NCBI GenBank assembly: GCA_037176885.1
Contig: JAWWNJ010000016.1
Coordinates: forward strand, 1,426,001-1,490,000
Direction: 5' to 3'
Length of the DNA stretch: 64,000 bases
Source of the DNA: Favolaschia claudopus
Lineage: Eukaryota > Basidiomycota > Agaricomycetes > Agaricales > Mycenaceae
This document shows, piece after piece, positions 23,768 through 38,200 of this stretch. Each line of letters opens with the position of its first letter. Position 1 is the stretch's first letter. The notes under the pieces were generated by a model. It saw nothing but the letters and a program-made list of their open reading frames with translations. It was not told the origin of the DNA and made no database searches. The position numbers and the translations under genes were made by a program.

Positions 23768-25516
23768 CTACGTGCGCCGGGCCCACACAAAATCGTATTC
23801 GAGCTCGCAGTCAGGGTACTCCCCGCTATCCATCTCAGCAGCGAACCGTTCAATGAGCTCCTTCGTCATCCCCCGCTCCGAAAAACGATCAACCCAATCT
23901 GCTATCAACCCCTTCACCGCATTCTTAGCCCCCACACCAAGCCTGATCTTGTCTTCCGGTGCTGTGCATTTTCTTCAACAAAAAAAGCATCGCTGCGAAT
24001 TTAAGCACGGTTGGCTCACCATTCGGATCGTCTGTGGGGATCAAGACGCGCTGTCTCTGAATGTCGCCAAACTCGCCCATGCGCTCGATCACAGACTGCA
24101 TTTTTCCGCCGAAACTCGCGTCGGCGCCGTCCGCTGCGAGGATATCGCACCATAAGCCCATGACCTGCGAGACGACCGGCCCGCCCGTCCTGACGACAGA
24201 GGAAAAGTCAAAGTCCTCGACGAACAGCCAGCCGCCGGGTTTCACCAGCTCGGCGGCGCGTCGCAAGGCGTCTGAGGCGTTTGGGACCTGTACATATGTT
24301 GATTTGTTCGTTTGTGAGAAGAGAGTGAATTTTCAGGAAGGAGTGGAGGAACGAACGTGCATGAAGAGCAGACGCGCGTGGACGATGTCGAATGACGCGG
24401 GCTGGAAGGGCAGGGGCTGGGTTACGTCGGCCATTTGGAACTGCATGTTCTTGAGGAGTTGAGTCCTAATGTATGGTCGAGAAGTCAAGTAAGATTGCGT
24501 ATGCCAATGGAACGGAGAGCGTGTGGTATGTAACTGACTCGAGTATAGTTGGCGACGCATCGACGGCGATCAGTTCAGCGTTGGGGAATTGAGAAGCTAT
24601 ATCAAAAGCCCTAGTAATCGGGTCGCTCAATTTTATGCGTTGTCGAGAAAAAAAGCAGATGTTTGTTATACCATGAACCGCCTCCACATCTACGAGCGCC
24701 GGCGGAGTAATGTTTCAACTTCGAATTTCTTTTATATATAATCAGTGTGACTCGCCCAAGGTCCAGAATCCTGCGAGGCGCGGGGTCGTACAGTCCTTGC
24801 GGAGCAAAAGATGTCTGGCTGTTCTCATATTCGCGGAAAGCCATGTATAGCTCGTCCAGTCTATTTGGTATCATATAAATCAAAATATGGTCGAAGACGA
24901 GTGGCGGCCGTGTCACCTCATCTTTTCTGCTGGGTCGTCGGCAGTCTGGATTGAATGAGCATTGTCAGTAAGTGGAAGTGAAAGTGAAATTGGCTGGCAA
25001 GAGACTGACCCGGAGGGTGTATATTGTGCCGACCATGGGAGTTCGACGTACGAGTGGGTTGCGTTTCGTTGAAAGTACCTTATTATATACAAGACTGGTT
25101 ATAATTCAAGGTTATAGGCATAGTACGGTTCGAGTCTTACAGATGCTTTGTGGAGCACGCTGGATTTCTTCTCGCTCTACCTGTTCTGGTTGGGAAGTAA
25201 GTGGATCTCGGTCAGCTAGTGAATCGCTAGCCGCGAAATCGAAAATGCGATCAACATTCACCACTGTAGAGTCGGCGAACGAGATGGCTGTTGAATGAGC
25301 CCAATCAACTCCGACACAGAGCAGTTCGGTTATTCCTCAGGTCGACTTACCTTGCAAGCGTCTTGTCCGAGATTTCAGAGCTCGCACTCGCTGGCGGCAC
25401 TGCGTTGAGGTTTGAGTTAGACCCACACGACTCCGAAACTTATAGAATATCGGAAATACCTTAGCGCGTTCGGATTGACACGAGGGATTCAGGACGTCAA
25501 TGCACTCAATCCTCAT
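23768..25516 (-). CDS. SAM-dependent methyltransferase
   Basis: Multi-exon gene reading leftwards from an ATG at 25,516 (MRIECIDVLN) to a TAG at 23,768-23,770. The catalytic part begins near 24,916 (PPLVFDHILIYMIPNRLDEL). Motif I (ILDLGCGGGSW) exists only after splicing: ...ILDLG is followed by an 18-nt microexon (24,672-24,689) encoding CGGGS. Then come motif II-like ELIAVDASP, a DIVHARLLFMHV motif, and KPGGWLFVEDFDF. The microexon is preceded by a GC-AG intron (TTGG|GCGAGT). The fold is a class I methyltransferase related to those found in fungal metabolite clusters; the substrate is unknown. The N-terminal 110 residues are joined by phase-compatible introns, one about 245 bp, and are less certain. 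It lies 3.7 kb from the PKS on the opposite strand. Confidence 0.75.
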
Positions 25517-28500
25517 CTGAATCAGAAACTGTCAATGACCGTCCCATTCGCGCGTTTGCCCGCCATTCGAAACACCAGATATTTAACCCTCAATGTTTTC
25601 ATGGTTGAATTGGATATATCCACGACAGTGCAGACTGATGGGAGCCACTTGCATCCCGTGGTGGCAACTTGAATTGAAAAGTTGGAATTCCCAAGATGGG
25701 AACGTTACTGATTGTGGGTATCGGAGGCGGCGACAGGAGAAGAAGGGAAGCTCTCTCCGAAAGACAAAAGAGACTTGAGATTGAAAAAATTCTTAACGAA
25801 GATCGCGGAGGGTCATGGTCATGGTGGTGGTCTGTGGTGGTGGAAGTTCAAGGGACGCCGTGACAGTGATCGGGCGTTGCCGAAATGTCACATGGGAAAA
25901 CTCTTGGTCCCGACAAATTTTGCCCGACTCGTTCCGATGGATTGGACTCTCATCGCGCGAAACGCTCCGAACTTGGCTAAATCTATGTCTTGTCTACGTC
26001 CAATCTCCTACCGTGACTAGCTGCCGCAGCGAATACTCTGCTAGACTGTCCTCCGCGCAGTCGCCGGACCCGACGCCGACCAGGACGCTCCCCAACCACC
26101 TCCCCTTGCTGCTCGTACTTCGGCACTCCTTCGGCGTAACCCTTATCCAGGAAAGGATTGAAAGCCACCCAGACTGCTCGCATACGACCGATGTGATGCT
26201 GCGCGGGGTTGAATCAGAGGAAGTAGGATGAAGCCATTTATTCTTCCTCGCAGCTCGTCTTTTTTTCCACGAAACTGAGGTTGAAGGCTACCCCGCCGTA
26301 TCCCTCAGCCCTCTTCGTTGTGCAGTCGCCGCACAGTTACCTTTCCCCGATACGCAGAACCCAAGTTTTCGTCCGCATCTCGCTGTCTTCCTTCGCATTG
26401 CGCCAACCTCACCCGCGCATTGGCATTCTTTTACTAGTAGTAACAACGCTGATCACGCCTACCCTCGACCCCACCGTATCGAGGTGTCCGCGGATAGCCC
26501 ACAGGTACCCGCTCCGTCGGTGAAGATCCGGCAGTTGTGGACGACTCGTGCCGTATGTGTATCTGGCGTATCACTATGCGTGAAAACGATGCTCGCGCAC
26601 CTACGCCACCACGGGCACGAAACGAGAGCAAGGTTAAGAATATCACGCCGGCGATGTGTGCCTGAGGGGAATACGCGTACGCGTTGGCGGCTTCGCTCTC
26701 TTCTTCTCTTCGGTACGATGCGTCTCGGACACATAACCGTGGACATTTTTTCGTCCCGCCGCCATCGTCTCAGCTGTGACCGCGAGTTGGTCGCGTCGCC
26801 TTGATCATCGCGATCACAGCTCTATTCCCTACCTCATTCACACCCTGTCCGACCTCTCGACAATCGCCTTGTTACGCAATTCCACCTCCGACCCACCGCT
26901 ACTCGTCCGCCGTCGCCCCAATACTCATTCAAGATCGTCGCCCCATCATCGCATGCCGTGTTATCCCATCCCACTCGGGGGGTGGACAGACGACAGACCT
27001 CACCCCGTCGCTCTCTCGCTATGCACTTGCCCGGCCGAGGCGAGGCGATGACTTTGGTCATTGAAACCTGGAATCTGATTCGGAATCGGACTCGTGTGGA
27101 GCGCCGCCTTGTCGCCTTGTGGGAGGTGATATTGATATGGAAACAGGGAGAGGGACAAGGGTGGAGGTGGAGGTGTGGTCGAGCGAGATGGCGGGAGAGG
27201 GGGAGAGGGAGAGGGAGGATTGGGAGGCAGATGGGGGGCAGACGAGACAGAGGATGGGCGGGTTCAGTCCAAACTGCTGGAAGATCAGGGGACGCAGCGC
27301 AGGGTCCGCAAGCCACTACTAAGTGAGGTGGGGAGGAGGAGAGTTGCGAGCACTTATGCCTGAGGTATACACAAAGCGTCCTTTCTGCTTCCCCCGTTGT
27401 TTTTATGGTTACATGCATACTCATATACATCCGTTTGTAGACTCCATGGAGGACTGTGATTGTGATAATCCTGCCTACTTATATCTACCCGACTTTGCGC
27501 CGTCTCGGTGTCGTCCTCATCGTTTCTCGCGTGTCAGCGTAAGTCTTCTAGCTCCTCGTCGTGGTATCTGGTTCACTGAATGTACATCCAGAATCCAGAT
27601 CTTGATCAGGTCGCATTGTATCACCTCGTCTCGTCACGTCATTATGGGAACTGCATACATCTGACATGTACTTACCCTCGCTTGTTTTGCCTCAGATGCT
27701 CGAGGTACGTACACGTACGCATTGGCGGCCATTCTTTTCACGTCTTGACGGTCTTGTGTTATTGTCAGTGACGTGGGTCTCCGGCTGTGCGTGTGGCGAA
27801 ATAACTGCTCCGGGTGGTAGTGAACTTCGGCCTGGAACGAGAGGAAGGGGACCAGGAGTCTTGATGAGTAGGGATTGCCTTACTTTTGGAATCTGGAGCC
27901 TAGGGGAGGAGCAGAACGACGTGGCGGGGATACGGGGATACGGGGAGAAAGTCAAGTGAGGTTGCGCGTGAAGCTAGGGGAGGGACAGACGGAAGCTGTT
28001 GTACGCAAGCGGAGGGGGCAGGGGGACAGAGAATGATCTCGAGGCGTCGGCGAAAACTCCTGCTTCCTTCTCAGCGGGCAGGGTAGTCCCGAATGCCTGT
28101 GTGGTATGGATGGATCAAAGAAGGCGATATACCGATGACCGATATCCACATCGACATGCTCCCATCACCTCTGCACCCGCACCTCCCCAATAGTCGCCCT
28201 CTCGCTTGGTCTATATTACCGCAGTCTCGGATCTCATCCACGCCACCTCATACTCTCGTCACACCGCGCCGTCGCTGCCGCACCCCAACGCGCACCCCCT
28301 GCGCAACGCTCTGCCGGTGCAGTCGCTCTATCGTCTCAGTCTTCACCGGCGCTGCACCTCAACCCCCCGTAGTCAAGTTATTTCGTAATGAATTTCTTAG
28401 GCAACGAATTCGAATGATTTCGCGTCCGTAGCATTGAAGGTACGGGAAAGAATCCGTCCCTCTTCTCCATGCGGTAGACTCACCCCACCGCCGTTTCGAA

Positions 28501-29228
28501 ATATTGTAACGGGTCGGGGAATCCACGATCTCCGCGAAGATCTAGAATTGGGAGGAAACTCCGAACGCCCAAAGTCCGAGTTGATTGTGGCCAAATCAGC
28601 ACACCAGCAACCTGACCCGGCTTACCCTGAGCACTTATTCTTTCGCTCGCCGAGTACCGGACCGTGATGGTGGAGTTTGTCGAGTCCATACAAGCTGCCA
28701 GTGAGTTGAGTCAACTATCTTTCGCTGCGAATCTTGCTGCGAATGGTCCACTGAGAGGACCGATCCGAATCGCACAGACAAGGCGTCTTGATTGTCTTGT
28801 GACTGGAGGCTCCATTGTTTCGGTCGCATCGGTTCTACTTACTTTAGACCACATCAAGGATTAAGGGTGCATAATCGCATGTTTACCAGTCTGAGTCACC
28901 GGCAAAATCCGTGTCCTGCCATCCATAAACATTCACCGTGAAGCTCTTCTGCAAACGCTATGAGGATCAACAGTATCGTCTTACATAGCCTCCCTCGCGG
29001 CACTCTCAATGGTTATTGGAACTATGCACTGTAAGTCTTTGGCTTGCTCGTAGTCTCGTCTCGGGGATCTTCATTGTCTTTTTGCTAAACCTTTTTCATG
29101 TAGGTTAGTGAAACATGGTAACGGCCACAACCCAGGGGGACTTTACTCTCCTTGACCCACTGTTGCTTCCGCCCACATTATAAGTATAAGTGCCGTTGCA
29201 AAGCGCATCGTACAACTCAAAGCAACAA
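25517..29228. other. 3.7-kb region without a supportable gene
   Basis: Several overlapping open frames on both strands but no recognisable domain and no coherent exon chain. A purine-rich tract (GGAGAGGGGGAGAGGG type) lies near 27,185-27,240. Two short similar stretches (around 26,655-26,690 and 27,700-27,735, sharing ACGTACGC.TTGGCGG) hint at an old internal repeat. The last few hundred bases should contain the PKS promoter. Confidence 0.4.
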
Positions 29229-32200
29229 ATGTCTCCGTCTCCTCAAAATATCAAACCAGTTGCAGTGGTACGCACAAGTTCACAGTCTTTGAAACGAGTT
29301 TTGAATTATGTCGTCCCCGGACAGGTCGGAATTTCCGCCGAATTTCCTTCAGGGACACATTCCAAAAAGAATTTTGACCACGATTCTTTCTTCGAGTTTC
29401 TACTTAGGGGCCAGGATGCGTATGAACGCGTTCCAAGCGATCGATTCAATGTCGATGGGTGCGTGTTTCAAGGAAGTTCAATCCGGGCTGGTTTGAAGGA
29501 TCATAATTTCCGTCAGATGGAAAGGCACACACCTGGGTCAAGTTCTTACAGATACTGGCTGCTTCTTGAAAGGCATAGACCTCTTCGACTACCTCGAGTT
29601 TGGGATTTCTCAGAAAGACGCTCTGGCCATGGGCGTCGCTACGAGGAAGCTAGTGGAACATGCTTTCCTCGCCCTTCTCGACTCCGGGATTGACTCGCGT
29701 TCTCGGAACGTCGGCGTGTACACCTCTGGAATTGCATTCGATCTCACAGGCGCTGCGGATGCTGTAGGTTCCAACCGAGTGTCCCTTATTTCCATTGGCT
29801 CATTGTGAGTTCAGACAGAGTATGACATACGGGATGGATTCGGAGGTGGTGCCGCCGCGGTGGCCAATCGAGTCTCATACCAGATGGATCTGGTTGGGCC
29901 GTCCATTCCTGTAGACACTGCTTGCAGTTCTTCGTTGATGAGCCTCCATCTCGGAGTGCAGGCTTTGCGGACAGGCGATTGTGAAGCTGCGGTTATCGGA
30001 GGAAGCCAAATCAACCACAGGTATGAGTCTGCTCAGGCAACAAATTATCTTACGTTGTACGGTTCTTCCAGGTTCCTGGATTGGGTTTACTATGGACAGT
30101 TGTCCATCCTGTCGCCTCGCGGAAAGTCAACCCCGTTTGATGCTTCTGCTGACGGGTAGGTGGCCTGCCTCAGCCATGTCATTAGTTGCTCAAATCCTAC
30201 AGAATGGGCCGAGGGGAGGCAGTCGTTGTGTTTGTGATCAAGCTATTGGAAGATGCTATTAGGGATGGCGATAAGATATATGCAACCGTGAGTTTCTATT
30301 TCTCCACTTCACGGTCCTGTCGTAATTGCTACTTGACCGTTCCTGCAGATATTGAGTACGGCCATCAACTCGACAGGTTAGTTCTCCCAATATGTTGAAC
30401 ACAATCTCAACCTCGTCGTTGGCCAGGATCGGCTGGACCGATGAAAACTCCAATTCCTGAGTCTCAAGCGGCGGCGATGCTCGCAGCGTACAACACAATC
30501 GGTCGTTCGCCTTCAGAGGCGGATTACGTCGAATGCCATGCCACAGGCACACCAATTGGGGACCCACTGGAAGCCAACTGGGTCGGTGCCCACTTCAAGA
30601 AAGACACGGAACTGCTGGTCGGCAGTGTTAAAGGAAATATTGGGTATGGTTTTTTCTTCCTTGTCTGGCGGAGAACAGTGCAAGCTGAATATGTTTAATT
30701 CAGACATTCTGAAATCTCTTCTTTCTTAGCGAGTCTTACGAAGATCTGTGGAATGTTTGCAACTAATCGCATTCCACCTCAAGCCAATTATAACACTCCG
30801 AATCCGGCGATCCGTTGGGACGAATACAACATGCGCATCATCCCAGAGGTTGAGGAATTCAATGCTCACAGTCTCTCTGGAAAGAGACTTGTTTCAATGT
30901 ATGTGGATGCATTGCTCTTGTAAAGATGGTCTCTGATTTTGTGCAAAAGTAATTCTTTCGGACTTTTAGGGGCAAACGGACATGTTATCGTTGAAGATCC
31001 ACCGGAAAAGGTATTCTCAATGCCTTCACCAGAATGTGATTAACCGCTTTCTTAGTCAAATGCTTCAAATAACACTCCTGGCAATCTGCCTGTCTTACTT
31101 GTTGCGGCCGGCCTTTCGCCCCGGACTGCCACATCAATTGCTGCGGACCTCACCAAGCTCACGATTGATCTTCCAGACAAGCTTGCGACTCTTTCAAACA
31201 TCTATGGACGACGTGCACGGCAACTCACATGGCGCACAGCTTCAGTACTCACTCCCGACGGCTCTTGTGAATTCCCCGCTCCGCGCTTTGTACCACGGGG
31301 TGCTCCCTCGGTTGTTTTTGTCTTTTCAGGACAAGGTCCTCAACATATTGAGAGTATGGGCCCTGTCTTCCGCTCTTCCCTCTCGTTCTAACTCGAAATG
31401 TAGTGGGTCGTCAACTCTTCCAAGTTTATCCTGCCTTCCGCGAGAGCATCCTCCGCATGGATCAAGTTCACGTTGAGCTGACTGGGACTTCCATTGTCCA
31501 AGAGCTGGGCTTCTTTGGTGACATTCGGCCACAAGAAACACTGCCTGATATCTGGCCGGTCACGCTTACTGTTCCAAGTATTGCCATGATCCAAATGGCA
31601 CTCGTAGACCTGTTTGCTGCATTTGGAATCAAACCAAGCCTTGTTCTCGGTCACTCAGCTGGAGAGGCAGCCATGTCTTATGCTTCTGGAGCTCTCCCTC
31701 AGGCACTGGCTATGGAGATTGCCATTCGTCGTTCACGGGCTATGAAAATTGTCGAAGGAAGTGGTGGGATGGCAGCTGTGTCCTGTACTCCTACCATTGC
31801 ACTTGAGCTGATTGATGAAGTCCTTCGTGAGGGAGGACCAGCTGATGTTCTGGAGCTGGGATGTTACAATGCTTTAGAAGCTGTGACAATTTCCGGAACT
31901 CAAGGCATGCTGGACAAGGCAGTTGCACTTGCCCAAGAGCGAGGAATGTTTGCTCGTCAAATCAAGGCACGAGTTCCTGGTCATTGTAGTCTCCTCGAGC
32001 CATGCAAAAGGCAGTATGTTGAAGAGATGGAGATAGCCTTCTCCCGGTATCCTGGTGAAGCTAAATTTCCCACAATCCCTACTTATTCAACACAAACTGG
32101 CTCTCAGTGGGAGAAGGAGTTTACCCCGCAGTATATGTGGAACAATGGACGTATGTGGATCAATTCCGGGTTCTATCGATATTTAGACTGATTTTGTGAT

Positions 32201-35200
32201 TCAGGTGTGCCTGTCAAGTTTGAACAAACAGTGACCTCTGTTCTCAAGGAATTTCCTGATGCTGTCTTCATTGAGATTGGACCACATCTGGCACTATCCT
32301 CCTATATTTCAGGCATGGGAGCTAAGTCCGACCATGTATTATGCCCAATGCGTCGGTCAAAGGGTCCAACACCAGTTGATGACTTCACCGAAGTTGCCAC
32401 TTTCCTTGCCTGCATTGGCAATCTTAGTTGTCTGGGATTGAACACAATTGATTTCCTTGCCATCAATTCGACTACCTCCCTTGACATCTCTCAGCCACTT
32501 CCGATATATCCTTTTGCACCCAAGTCTGTTCCATTCTATGCTGAAGGCTCTCGGATGGCAGTCAAACAATATCGAGGCCGTAAAGGGCCCCTGAATTTTG
32601 ATTCCTTTGCTATAAATGCTCAGACTCATCCAGATCTTGCGCAGCATGCCATGAAAGGAGAACCAGTATTGCCTGCAACTGGTTTTCTTGAAATGGCAAG
32701 TGTCACCTTCACACTTGATTAGATATTTGATCATAACATCCTTTAACAGATGTTTGAAGAGGGTGCTCGGACACTATGGAATATTGAACTTCGTAGTGTT
32801 CTCCCACTCCTTCCAGAGAAAGTTTTATCAGTCCAAATCAAGACTGAAGGTCAGCAATGGAGTATCATATCCCATCATGGGAACAGTCAGAATGTATGTC
32901 CAGATTTTCTTCCATTATATTTTTCCTCAATTTCTGATCAAGGAACGACTTCATGCCACTGGCTTCATGACCTCAGAAGTCATGCACAGCAATTTAGCCA
33001 CCATTGATTTGTCTGCTGTTCGGAGTCGCTGTACAAGTACAACAGCTGATTCCACTGGTGAGTGTTCAACTGGCTGCTGTATCAGAAGATTCTTTCGTTC
33101 TAAACTTTGGGATAGGTCTGTATAAAATTATCCAGGCAAATGCAGAGTTTGGTCCCTTGTTTCAACGAATTGAAGCAGTTTATGAAGGAGAGAATGAGGT
33201 ATTATTCAAGATTCGTGGCAACACCCCAGAGCTGAAAGAGTGGGAACTTTTGTTATAATATGATCTCACATACAAGACTGATGCTGGATCAGGCATCATA
33301 ATTATGTTTTCCATCCTGCAATTTTGGACTCCTCTTTTCATGGGCTCCTTCATCCATCATTCACAGGCAATCCTGATAAAAATGTCTTTTTTCTGCCTTC
33401 ACACATTGGCCATGTGATTCTTCATGATCAAGCAATTGATCAAGAGATGCCTGAAGTGGTCTTTTCCTATATTATACAACATGATTGGACCCCAGGTATG
33501 TATTCTTGCAATGTATTCAATTACTCCCTCTTCATGAAATCATGCAGATTCTCTGGCTTGTGACACATTTGTTGTGAATGAGAATGGGGAACATCTTGTA
33601 ACCATGATGAATTGTGTTATGTAAGCATGCTTTATCTCTCTGCCAGAAATCTTAACACATACTATGAAGACTAAAACACTGGGCGGGGGAAGTTCCTACA
33701 CGTCCTAATATCAGCTATGAGCAAATATATCAGCCTCTGGGGTTTCCTGAGGCTCCTATATTTGCTAGTACACAGCAAATACCAAATGGTGATGCCTCAG
33801 ATGTGAGTATATGATATATTTGTTATACAGCTCTTATAACAAGCAAGAAGGCTTGTGATCTCAAATTGTATACTACTGAAAACCAGGGCTCCGATGGGGG
33901 TATCAGTCAGATTGTGGTACCTGATCTGCTCAAGGTCTGTTTTTATGCTTAGACTTTAAGTGTAAGCACATCTGAAGGCCTTGGCTCAATCTAGACATTG
34001 AATGAAGTATGCATCCTAGTGCACCAAATGTTTGATCTGGCTGCTACTTGTAAGAAGCGTGTTATTCGGGTGTTGGATTTAGCAGACAGTAAGTTAAGGT
34101 TGAGCATATACACAATGTGATGCTGTTGACTAACATTAGTTCTATAGTTACCGGATCACTACACACACAACTCACAAGGATTTCAAATACCTATCCAATG
34201 CTGAGGCTGGACTACACAGTTTCTGCTCAGTCCATTGCGTCATCTGATATTCGGAGATGTCTATTCAGTGTCGAGGCTGTTTCAAAACAGCATGATCTTC
34301 TGCCCAGCACCTATGATATCATTATTGTCACCTCTGAAATGCTCGGTTTGGAGACCAACTTGGTGGTGGACAAAGTTCTAGATTCCTTGGACTGCCTCCT
34401 TGTTCCTGGAGGCTTCATGATTGTTCAAGCTGAAGCTATAAATCATGTGGCCTCCAAATGGCATGCTAGTCTTCTTGGTGCAAGATTCCATGGAATCCAG
34501 GAGGGCAGAACATCAACCCTATGGGCACAAAAAGCATCTCTTTCGCCTCTACCCTTGCTGTCAACATCTTCTATTGAAGGTCGTCCACTACCCATCATCT
34601 TCTCCTTTGAATATTCACGTGTGCTGGACTTGCAACCCACTATACTTGCTGCCATGTCATCTGGTGCTGCTGACATTTGGATAGAGGCAACATTAGATAC
34701 ATTCAATGGTGCTGTCGCTATAGGGTTTGCTCGCTCTTTGATGCAGGAACTTGTTGCCATCAAGATCCATCTGGTTTTGTTTGATGCCAGTTGGGAATCC
34801 CATGCAAGATCTTCTGTTATTCAGGAACTCTCACTCATGCCACTTTCAATTGAGACAGAACTTGTCATAGATCACCGTGGTGTGGTTTTGGTTCCCCGTA
34901 TTTGCTCATATCCTCTGCGCGCTCCAGATATTCTGAATAAACAGGAATATTGGGTAGTTCAATCAGCATCGCATGTTGTTCAGCCGCCATTGCCTTCACC
35001 TGACTCCTCTCATCTCCTTGTGCAAATTTGCTCTTTATCAGAGCCCCAGGGTGGACTCCAGGGCATCATTGGAACTGTTGTCAACTCTACCTCCTTGGAA
35101 TGGCCATCAGGCACTCGGATAGTGGCTGTTGTGCAATCTCCTCAGTCTAACTTTGTCCTGGTCCATGAAGGCCAAGTCTCAGCAGTCCCAAAGGATGCAG

Positions 35201-38200
35201 ATGAAGGTCAATATGTACACCTTGCTTTGGTGTGGACTATGGCTGCCCTTGGACTTCGTCTTCACTCTAAGCCTTCAAAAGTGCTGAAGAATATCCAAGC
35301 TGTTATTCTTCATACAGGAAAATTTGCAGCCTCTGTTGCACATATTATTGAACATCTTGGAGTCAAGACCATCCTCATCTCTCCTATCCTTCCACTTGTA
35401 CTTCCTCAGCTTACACCTGGAGACGTCATTATTGGTGGCTTACCAATTGATTTTGCGGCTACAGTGACTCAAAGCAATTGTGTATCCATGTTCAACTGGG
35501 ATCATCCTGTCAAAGGTGCACTCTCCAGCATAGCCCAAAATCCATGGTTGGTTGGAGTCACCATTGAAACCTACTTACATCAATCACTGGCAAGTGTCTC
35601 CACTGATAGTAATACTCTCAGCCCAGAGCATCTGCTGCCGGAGACCTTTGATGTTACTCAATCTTTAATATTGGCTGATAACAAGTTCTATCTTATTCTT
35701 GGTGGGATTGGTTCTCTGGGATTACAGATAGCCATATGGATGTATCAGGTCAGTGTTTTGGTCTGTTTACTGGATTCTCAGCTAAAATTTATTAACAGAA
35801 AGGTGCTCGGCATATTGCTCTGACGTCTCGCACAGGGATTCTGCGACTTTCTGGTCCGCAAAACAGATACCTACGCAATGCAGTTGATTGTCTTCAAGCT
35901 CTTCCAGGCCTTGACCTTCGACTTGAAGCATGTGATGCAAGCTCTGTGGAAGCTCTCACCCACTTGATCAGCTCATTTGATCTTCCTCTTGCTGGGTGTA
36001 TTTTGACTGCACTTGCACTCTCCGACAGACTATTCATGAAGCAGGATGCTGATAGTTTCTCAATTCCATTCAAACCCAAGACTACAGCCTATTTTGTTCT
36101 TGAACAGGTTGTTGCCTTAGACAAACTTGATTTTCTAATTGCCATCTCTTCAATTGCAAGCTTTGGTGATGCAGGCCAAAGCAACTATGCTGCGTGAGTA
36201 GTGCTACTTTGCTTTAATGGCAAGATTTATCATACATTGAGCAGTGCTAACACTGCAATCCATTACCTCACTGCACGTTACTCCAATGCTTGGGCATTTG
36301 TTGCACCAGCCATTTCAGACTCAGCAGTGGGATTCGAGATATTTACTACAGACCATTCCCATGCAGAGATCTGGCAAGCTATTGCTCTCAGCTGCTATGG
36401 TTCGTGTGTAGTTTGATTTCTTATTCAGATTCTCAATTGAACGAATTGCTAGAAATATGTCTCTGTCTTGAGGATGGACTGTTGCGCATGCAAAATGGCG
36501 AACAGATTTCTCTCTATATTCCCAATTTAAATTGGAATGCAATACAAACTATGATGACCAGTCCACCTGCTTTATATACCCATCTGGTGAAGATCAACTC
36601 CACTTACAAGTCAGAGGTAGAGGATCCTTATGAGGTTCTTCGGGAGCTCACATTGAAGTTCATTGATGTGTCATATGACGACTTTGCACATAACGTTCCC
36701 CTGACATCATATGGGTGAGTTTGCACTGTGGAGTGACTCATATAATGAATTTCTTAACACTACATTAAAGGCTTGACTCACTTGCAGCTGCAAAGCTATC
36801 AACAGCTCTGAAACCATATATGGCAATTACACAGATTCAGCTCCTAGGTGATGTCAGCTTAGAGGACCTTGTCTTGAAAATGCAGCAGACAGAGAAGACT
36901 TCTGTAGCAGAAGAGGCTATACCTTTATTGGCAGAGAAGCCATTTGCATGGGATTCTTTCAACCAATCTGGGCAGACTTTGTTGAAGCTCATCATTGGCA
37001 CTGGCACACCACTCATAATGATTCATGGTGGGGCAGGTGATATAGCTGCTTTTCGAGCAATTCAAGAGCAATTCACCACACCCCTATGGGCACTTCAACC
37101 AACTCCAGAAACCCCACTTGATTCTGTTGAGAGTATAGCCCAGTTCTACTTTGCCAAGATCAAAGAGGCACGTTCTGCTGGCCCATACAGGATTGGTGCA
37201 TTCTCTGCCTCGAGCTTACTTGCTGTTCGCCTGGTACAACTCCTAGAAAGGACCGATGATGTTGTTCAGTTCACGTTTGTCGACCATTTTCCTATGATTT
37301 TCACCTCAGCAGTTCATGGATCAAGTGAAAAAGCAAATAATGCAGACGATCTTGTCACCCTAGGAGCAGCTGCCAATGTGGATATAATTGCAACCTGCTG
37401 TAAGCAGGATGCTTTGCCTGCCCGGCGTGCATATGGCGAGAATGTCATTGCTGCTTCAAGAGGTCTTGATTGTCCTACCAATGCTCAAACTTCATGGGAA
37501 TGGATTCAGAGGCTCACCCCTCTCAATATGGAACAACTCATAATTTTCATTGGTGGCAGAACACGCTGGAATTCCATGTCTGCTCCTGCCCGTGGCAAAG
37601 TCATGCAACAGAGCATGATCACTGAATTCACCAAAATCCGTGCCCCAATGAATGTTTACATTGCCAAATCTGGGATCCAACTGGTCATGCCTCAAGAATG
37701 GAGTGACTATGGAGTGTCACTTACTCAACAAGATATACATGTGGAATACTTTGATGCAGGTCATTTCGATATCTTTGAAAAGGCTGAGTTCTCGCATGCC
37801 TTGGAATTTGATTGGGTGGAGGCAGCATCAGAGGAACATCAGCTTGCTAGAATGGTGTCCAATCCAGCCAATACTGATCTTGAGGCGCTGTGCAAGATCT
37901 TAGATTCAATAGCACTCCGTGTAATGGCAGAAACTGTGAGGTCAGATCCTCAAATTGGTAGAGAGGTAGGCCGTGGTTCAACTCCTGTGACTATCCTTGA
38001 TTTACATGTACAGATTAGTCGCCAGCGGCTTTTTGCAGCAACAAAACACTTTGTCCACACACAATCACCAAAGACCTGGACAGAAGAAGAAGAGAGGCGT
38101 TCAAGAGAACTATTCCCTCTGTATTTTGAAATTACCGAGCGCATTTCAAAGGTTCATGCAGCCACTATGGAATCTCCTGCAGTCAGTTTCGATTTATTTG

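Noticed and set aside
26834..27430. 199-codon minus-strand frame in the gap before the PKS
   Set aside because: Low-complexity, driven by purine-rich sequence, with no domain, no paralogue and no splice context.
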